Positions 59,502 to 64,000 of a stretch of 64,000 nt of DNA are shown piece after piece. Source of the DNA: Cyathus striatus (lineage: Eukaryota; Basidiomycota; Agaricomycetes; Agaricales; Nidulariaceae); NCBI GenBank assembly GCA_025738555.1, contig JAOVFP010000015.1, positions 1,674,001 to 1,738,000 on the forward strand, in the 5' to 3' direction. Both the position numbers and the translations under genes were made by a program. The notes under the pieces are model-generated. The model made no database searches, was not told the DNA's origin, and worked only from the letters and a program-made list of their open reading frames with translations. Within the stretch, counting starts at the first letter, position 1; each line of letters starts with the position of its first letter.

Positions 59502-62500
59502 TTACCAATTATTATCATCGCTGCTTTTAGCCAACGCGCGAAGTGATGAACTTGAAATGGTCTTTAGCTCGTCGAAGATTCGGCAGGAGGCAACCATCCC
59601 TCCAGGCGAGCATCGTGCTTTGATTGCACAAAGCTCATTGAATGCTACAGTAAATGCGAACGAGCGACTAAGGTGGTAAGCATATGAAGCCTTCAGTTCC
59701 TTTACGTTGGTGATGAGGGTGATGCCGTGGATTTCGGCATTGAACTCCCGTGCAGCAGCAATCATAAAATCGTCGGACTTTTTGGACTGCTTGACTTTTT
59801 TCTTCAACGGAGTTGCAGGAGCTATGCCATTAGTCTTTGACGTCGCCGCGCAACCTTTTGTATACAATTCAAAGGCAGCATTCACTCTCTGCTTAATGAG
59901 TCCGATTTCGTTGTAAAAGCCTTCGAATTTATGGATATCCGAAGCACTCCGAGCCAAATCCATAAAGGTGTCGTATGGTTTCTTAATGTCCTTATCGTCA
60001 TCAGTTGAGGATTGCTGTTTTAAATTTGACAAGCGACATTGAAGTTCGTTGCGAGTCTTTTCGGCCGACTGCCGAATTCGGAAGAGAATCGTATCTTCAT
60101 TCTGCACTTTAGGGGGTGCGAATCTCTTGCTGTCACTTTTATAAATGTTCGACTTCAATGTATGTCCAGTTTTACTAGCATCAAGCAGTGTATTGAAACT
60201 ATAAGACTGGGCGTCAAAATGCGCTGCTCCAACAGGGGATGATACAAGTCTGCTCACGTATAAGCCAATCGGATAGTATCGGGGTGATCATATCCCAGCA
60301 TTTCAATAGCGCATTCATGAAAATTGGAATAAATTCCAACTTTGTAGTCTGTCAGTCCAAGCAAAAGAGCAGATATGTATCCTGCTTGGACAAAATATTG
60401 ACAATTTATATCCTTCACGTTCTGGCAAAACTGTGTCACCGTTTGTACTTCTCTTTCAAAACATTCGTTCAGGTTGGAAGGGGGTGGTGTAACTTCCTTC
60501 GAACTAAAATGTTTCACTACCTCCGGGTGCCATATTAAGAAAGGCTCGTCTATGAATGAAGATCAAAGTATTATTTACTTGCGACTCCAGCGTATACTTA
60601 CCTCCATCATGATCTGTATTAATTCTGATGGTTAGCCCATGAAGTAAATGATAAAGAGTGACACACCTCCGCCAGCTAACATGCTAGCCAAGCTATGGCT
60701 TCCTCTCGTCGAGGCAACTATAACATCCATGTACTCACGAAGGACCGGAACATCAACCGCCACAACCTAATGTTTGTTATTGGGTATATACACGGATATT
60801 GATGAGGGACATACCTTTTGCATATCCGATGGCAATCGAAGGGGATATCTGTGGAAAAAAAGGATAAAAAATTGTGCATTGTTATCATTTATAGTTATTA
60901 TACCTCCCGACCTAGTAGAACGAGTGGTTAGTCTGGTTTTTCGAACTTCATGAAGTGCATACAATGATTTCCCCAGTCAGGACTTGACCAGACAGAAGAT
61001 CAGTTTTGGGGTCCCTCAGCTGCTGTGACGAGCAATAGAATATTTGGCCTTCTTCCAGCACATCCAGAGGATCTACGAGATATATTAATTGGAGATGAAG
61101 TTGTTCCAGAAGCGCTGCTTACCTGGAATGATAAAGCCAGAAATCGAGTAAGACAGAGGAATTCGACACTTATCCACGGCTGAATCTATTGCTGCCTTGA
61201 TGATATACTGGATCTTGTCTCTTAATACCGTATTATGAGCGGGATGAAAGCCTGCTTGGATTAGCTCCACAACAAACTCATTCATTGAGAAGGGCACTAT
61301 CGAGAACTTTATTCTGAGCTCCGTACATTTGATAAAGCATATGACCTACTGCCGCTTTCTTCAATGCGACCAGTGAAGCTAGAAGTGTCGACATCGATAC
61401 TTTCATCCTCCATGATGAAATCAACATCCTCGTGACGCCATTCTGCTCGACTGAATCCTAATGCACGACTGGCACCAGCAGTGAGCCGCTGAAATCGTGA
61501 TGCTTGTACACGTCCATTCTTGCTGATGGCATCCAAGAGATGGACCATGGCGAATGGTTGGTCCCATTCAAGAAAAGAGGCGAACGCCGTCGACATACCC
61601 TCCTTCATCAAAGTTAATAAGAGATCGTCTGGTACTCCATTATGGGATAGATTTTGAATGCTCTGCTGTGACAGTGAGACTGACGAGGAAGGCATAGACA
61701 CACACAGCAAATCCAAAATCCTGTGGGACCTTTGACTCAAAGGCTGGGGGAGATGGATCTTGTGCTGTGAGTCACGTATCCAGATTCGTGGCTCAGGATT
61801 ACAGTCAAAGGGATGCAAGCAGAATAATCCTTTGGCGCCAGCAATTCGTCCTTGAACAGCCGCCGGCATCGAGGTATAGCCCATCTTGCCGCAGATTACT
61901 TTTAGAGCTGCTCTGTTAATCAGGCCAGCTCCATCAGTCATAATGTCTTTAGCATCCGCCTTCCCACCACGATAAGAGGTGGAATCTAGAAATAAGCAAC
62001 AGCAGACAAATATAACAAAGGAAAAACTCACAAATGTCTCCTACATACATTATATTTTCCGCAGAAAACTCTAGTGCAGGAACGGAATTTGAGAAACCAA
62101 GCGCATTTCGTGCAATCATCTTTGCAAGAGGCTAGAGACATGGAATTACTAAACAAGACGTGGATGCAAATGAGGCTCCTACCTGTTCAAAATTCAAAAC
62201 AATAGGATTATGCCAATTACAAAAGTCGGCAAAAGAGAGGCGATGCAGATCACCGCACCATTCTTGTGGTTGCCTATACTTGTCATCCTTAATCTCCACC
62301 AGGTAGAGCTTGCCGTCTTTGACATGATAAGGCACGAAGATACGACCACACAACACAAATTTATGCTGCAGAAACTCTTTCAAAGATTTCTCATTCACGA
62401 CTGCATCCGGGATTTTTAACTGGAGGATCCGCCTCGAACCGTAAAACCTGGCGAACCTATAAGAACGCTTGGATTCCATTCGCTCCAAAATAATCTTATA

Positions 62501-64000
62501 TGAGTCTCCATCTTTAACCAACCGCGCGATTTGTTGGATTTGACCACCATGCCAATCCGAATGTCCCTCCCATGGTCCCATGAGACCTAACCCTCGGGAA
62601 CGATTCTCAAGGATTGCTTTCTCTTCACGGTCAAGCTCTCGCCTAAAAGGGCAGTATATGATCAAAAGACCCCCCTCACTGATATGACCTTACACTTACC
62701 ATAATGAGATAGTAGAAGTACTGCCGTTTGGTGCTTTGCTACCGCGCATCACGCTAAATACTCGGTGTGCAACTTCGGCATTTGTGCCGGTGAGTTGGTG
62801 CAAATTCATCCGTACATCTTTCCACGTCCAGCGCCCGTGTGTGATTCCGCGAGCTAGTTCGTACTGGACGCCCCAGGCGATTTGCTTCTCGTCAAGTAGC
62901 TTCTGTGTCTCATCACAATGTGCAATGATTTTTTTATCGAGTGAAACAGGCTCGATAGTGAGCTCCTTGACCTCGGGGGGGACAAATGCAGGCGGCCTCA
63001 GCCTCGAAGGTATATAACATTTATCCGAAGTGTCAGCAGTATAGTAAGGGGGGTCATCCTCGTCCTCTTCCTCAGCTGAAGTTCCCTGAGAGAAAATCGC
63101 TCCAGATTGGTAACTCGAACCTAACCTCGGGGCGGATGCTGAAGGCCGTCCGAACAGATCATCGTCGTCGACGGGTATCGAGCGCTGGGTTTTGAGTGGC
63201 GAAGCTAGCTCGTTATTACCCTGCTTCTGCAATGCATTTGTCTGGACCTCTAACCTCCTCCGTTTAGAGGGGGATGGAGCAGGCGATGGAAAATCCGTGT
63301 CGCGCCTGTCCCATATTGAGCTCGTTGACGTCGACTTGGACATTGTTGACCAAAACGAATCTTCGGAGCTGACGGACGACATCGAGTTGCTCGGAGAGAG
63401 CGGATTGGTCCTGAGCGGTGGTTTTGGATGATCAGCGGCAACTGAGGAACCGGGTTAGAACTAGTTGTAAAGAAACGTCTTCATCGTACCTATTGATTCC
63501 ACTATCCAAGGAAGATCAATAAGGGTAAATTCAGATAATACTACGAAATCTTACCTTCCTTCTCTTCCTCAGAATCCGAGTCGGTGGGGTACATAACCGG
63601 CTATATGTTCACAAAAGGTTATGAGGTGCAGGAACGAAAAAAAATTGTTCACATACGTGACCTCGCCCATTGGGGGTTGGAGAGCCGACTGCGGAGTATC
63701 ACGTTCAGAAATAACTGTCATGCTAGCAATGAAAATCATTTACGAGTTAAACGGTCCTCGAAGGCATCTCGAATCTTGGAGGAGAGGGCAGGGGAAAGAA
63801 TTGCCGAAGGTGTCGCAGGGGTTTTAGGAGTGGTCGGGATACGAAGAGGTCCCTGCGAGCGCAGCGGGGTAGATGGAGACGCTAGATCATCTGAAGGTCA
63901 GTATGAAGCGTTGGCTTTCAGTAATAGTCCCACCTTGTTCTCGATAAGGCCCTTTGAGTTTGGAAGGAGTACGGGGTACAACAAATTCAAAATCTTTGGA
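59502..64000 (-). CDS. RNA-dependent RNA polymerase, silencing type (5' end beyond the window)
   Basis: Sixteen exons (minus strand, 5' to 3'): 63934-64000 (open at the edge), 63744-63890, 63662-63714, 63555-63600, 62700-63441, 62183-62642, 62032-62131, 61346-61985, 61123-61313, 60963-61072, 60904-60911 (8 nt), 60815-60848, 60667-60766, 60602-60613 (12 nt), 60258-60549 and 59502-60198. They sum to 1210 visible codons plus stop, exactly in frame. Family landmarks in order: WGVQYELARG, RGLGLMGPWEGHSDWHGG, STSYRGGKADAKDIMTDG, DPLDVLEEGQIFYC, DPKTDLLSGQVLTGE, YPLRLPSDMQKV, VIVASTRGSHSLASMLAGG, then the catalytic DHDGD (DxDGD; codons 878-882 of the visible part) and LLDASKTG near the C-terminus. 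These belong to the cellular RdRP family (QDE-1-like), which makes double-stranded RNA for RNA silencing. The N-terminus is Ser/Pro-rich. The 29-nt and 32-nt introns after exons 2 and 8 are unusually short and are the least certain joins. Confidence 0.9.

Overview
The window looks like nuclear DNA of an agaricomycete (mushroom-forming) basidiomycete. The genes are intron-dense, with mostly 45-65 nt introns, GT/AG borders and CTRAY-like branch sites. Several encoded families are typical of that group: the seven-helix proteins with a WRxYxVW motif, a MGRWTQYDE-type LysM protein, and a NACHT NTPase carrying GPAGAGKS. All gene models below were spliced by hand. A model was accepted when its exon phases closed and, where possible, when paralogs agreed.

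Region 1 (1-19.1 kb) is a dispersed cluster of five paralogous seven-helix membrane-protein genes, called MP1 to MP5 here. MP1 is cut by the left edge. MP1-MP4 are on + and MP5 is inverted. Three copies share a 7-nt second exon. MP4 carries a nonsense codon, a lost intron and an exonised intron. Retroelement debris (7.3-9.7 kb), a tandem duplication (12.3-13.1 kb), a LysM protein gene and a small secreted-protein gene (SSP-A) lie between the copies.

Region 2 (19-34 kb) contains an unrecognised five-exon gene, a protein kinase gene, a second secreted-protein gene (SSP-B, same exon architecture as SSP-A), RPL28, a decayed element ORF, a small conserved-looking ORF and a Trf4/Cid14-type nucleotidyltransferase gene. 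The last intron of RPL28 holds a ~196-nt element. It recurs twice downstream with stem-preserving changes and looks like an intron-hosted structured RNA, possibly an H/ACA snoRNA.

Region 3 (34-43.3 kb) is nearly gene-free. Degenerate satellite-like repeats with recurring stem-loops run from about 35.6 to 42 kb.

Region 4 (43.3-64 kb) is mostly genic: a single-exon hypothetical gene, a TPR-like gene, a 1.67-kb inverted-repeat transposon with target-site duplication, a NACHT pseudogene, malate synthase (glyoxylate cycle), a membrane-protein gene, and a large RNA-dependent RNA polymerase gene of the RNA-silencing type that runs off the right edge. Its catalytic core is cut into 8-nt and 12-nt microexons. 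I see no operon-like logic. The closest functional link is the pair of RNA-metabolism genes, Trf4-like and RdRP, which lie about 26 kb apart.
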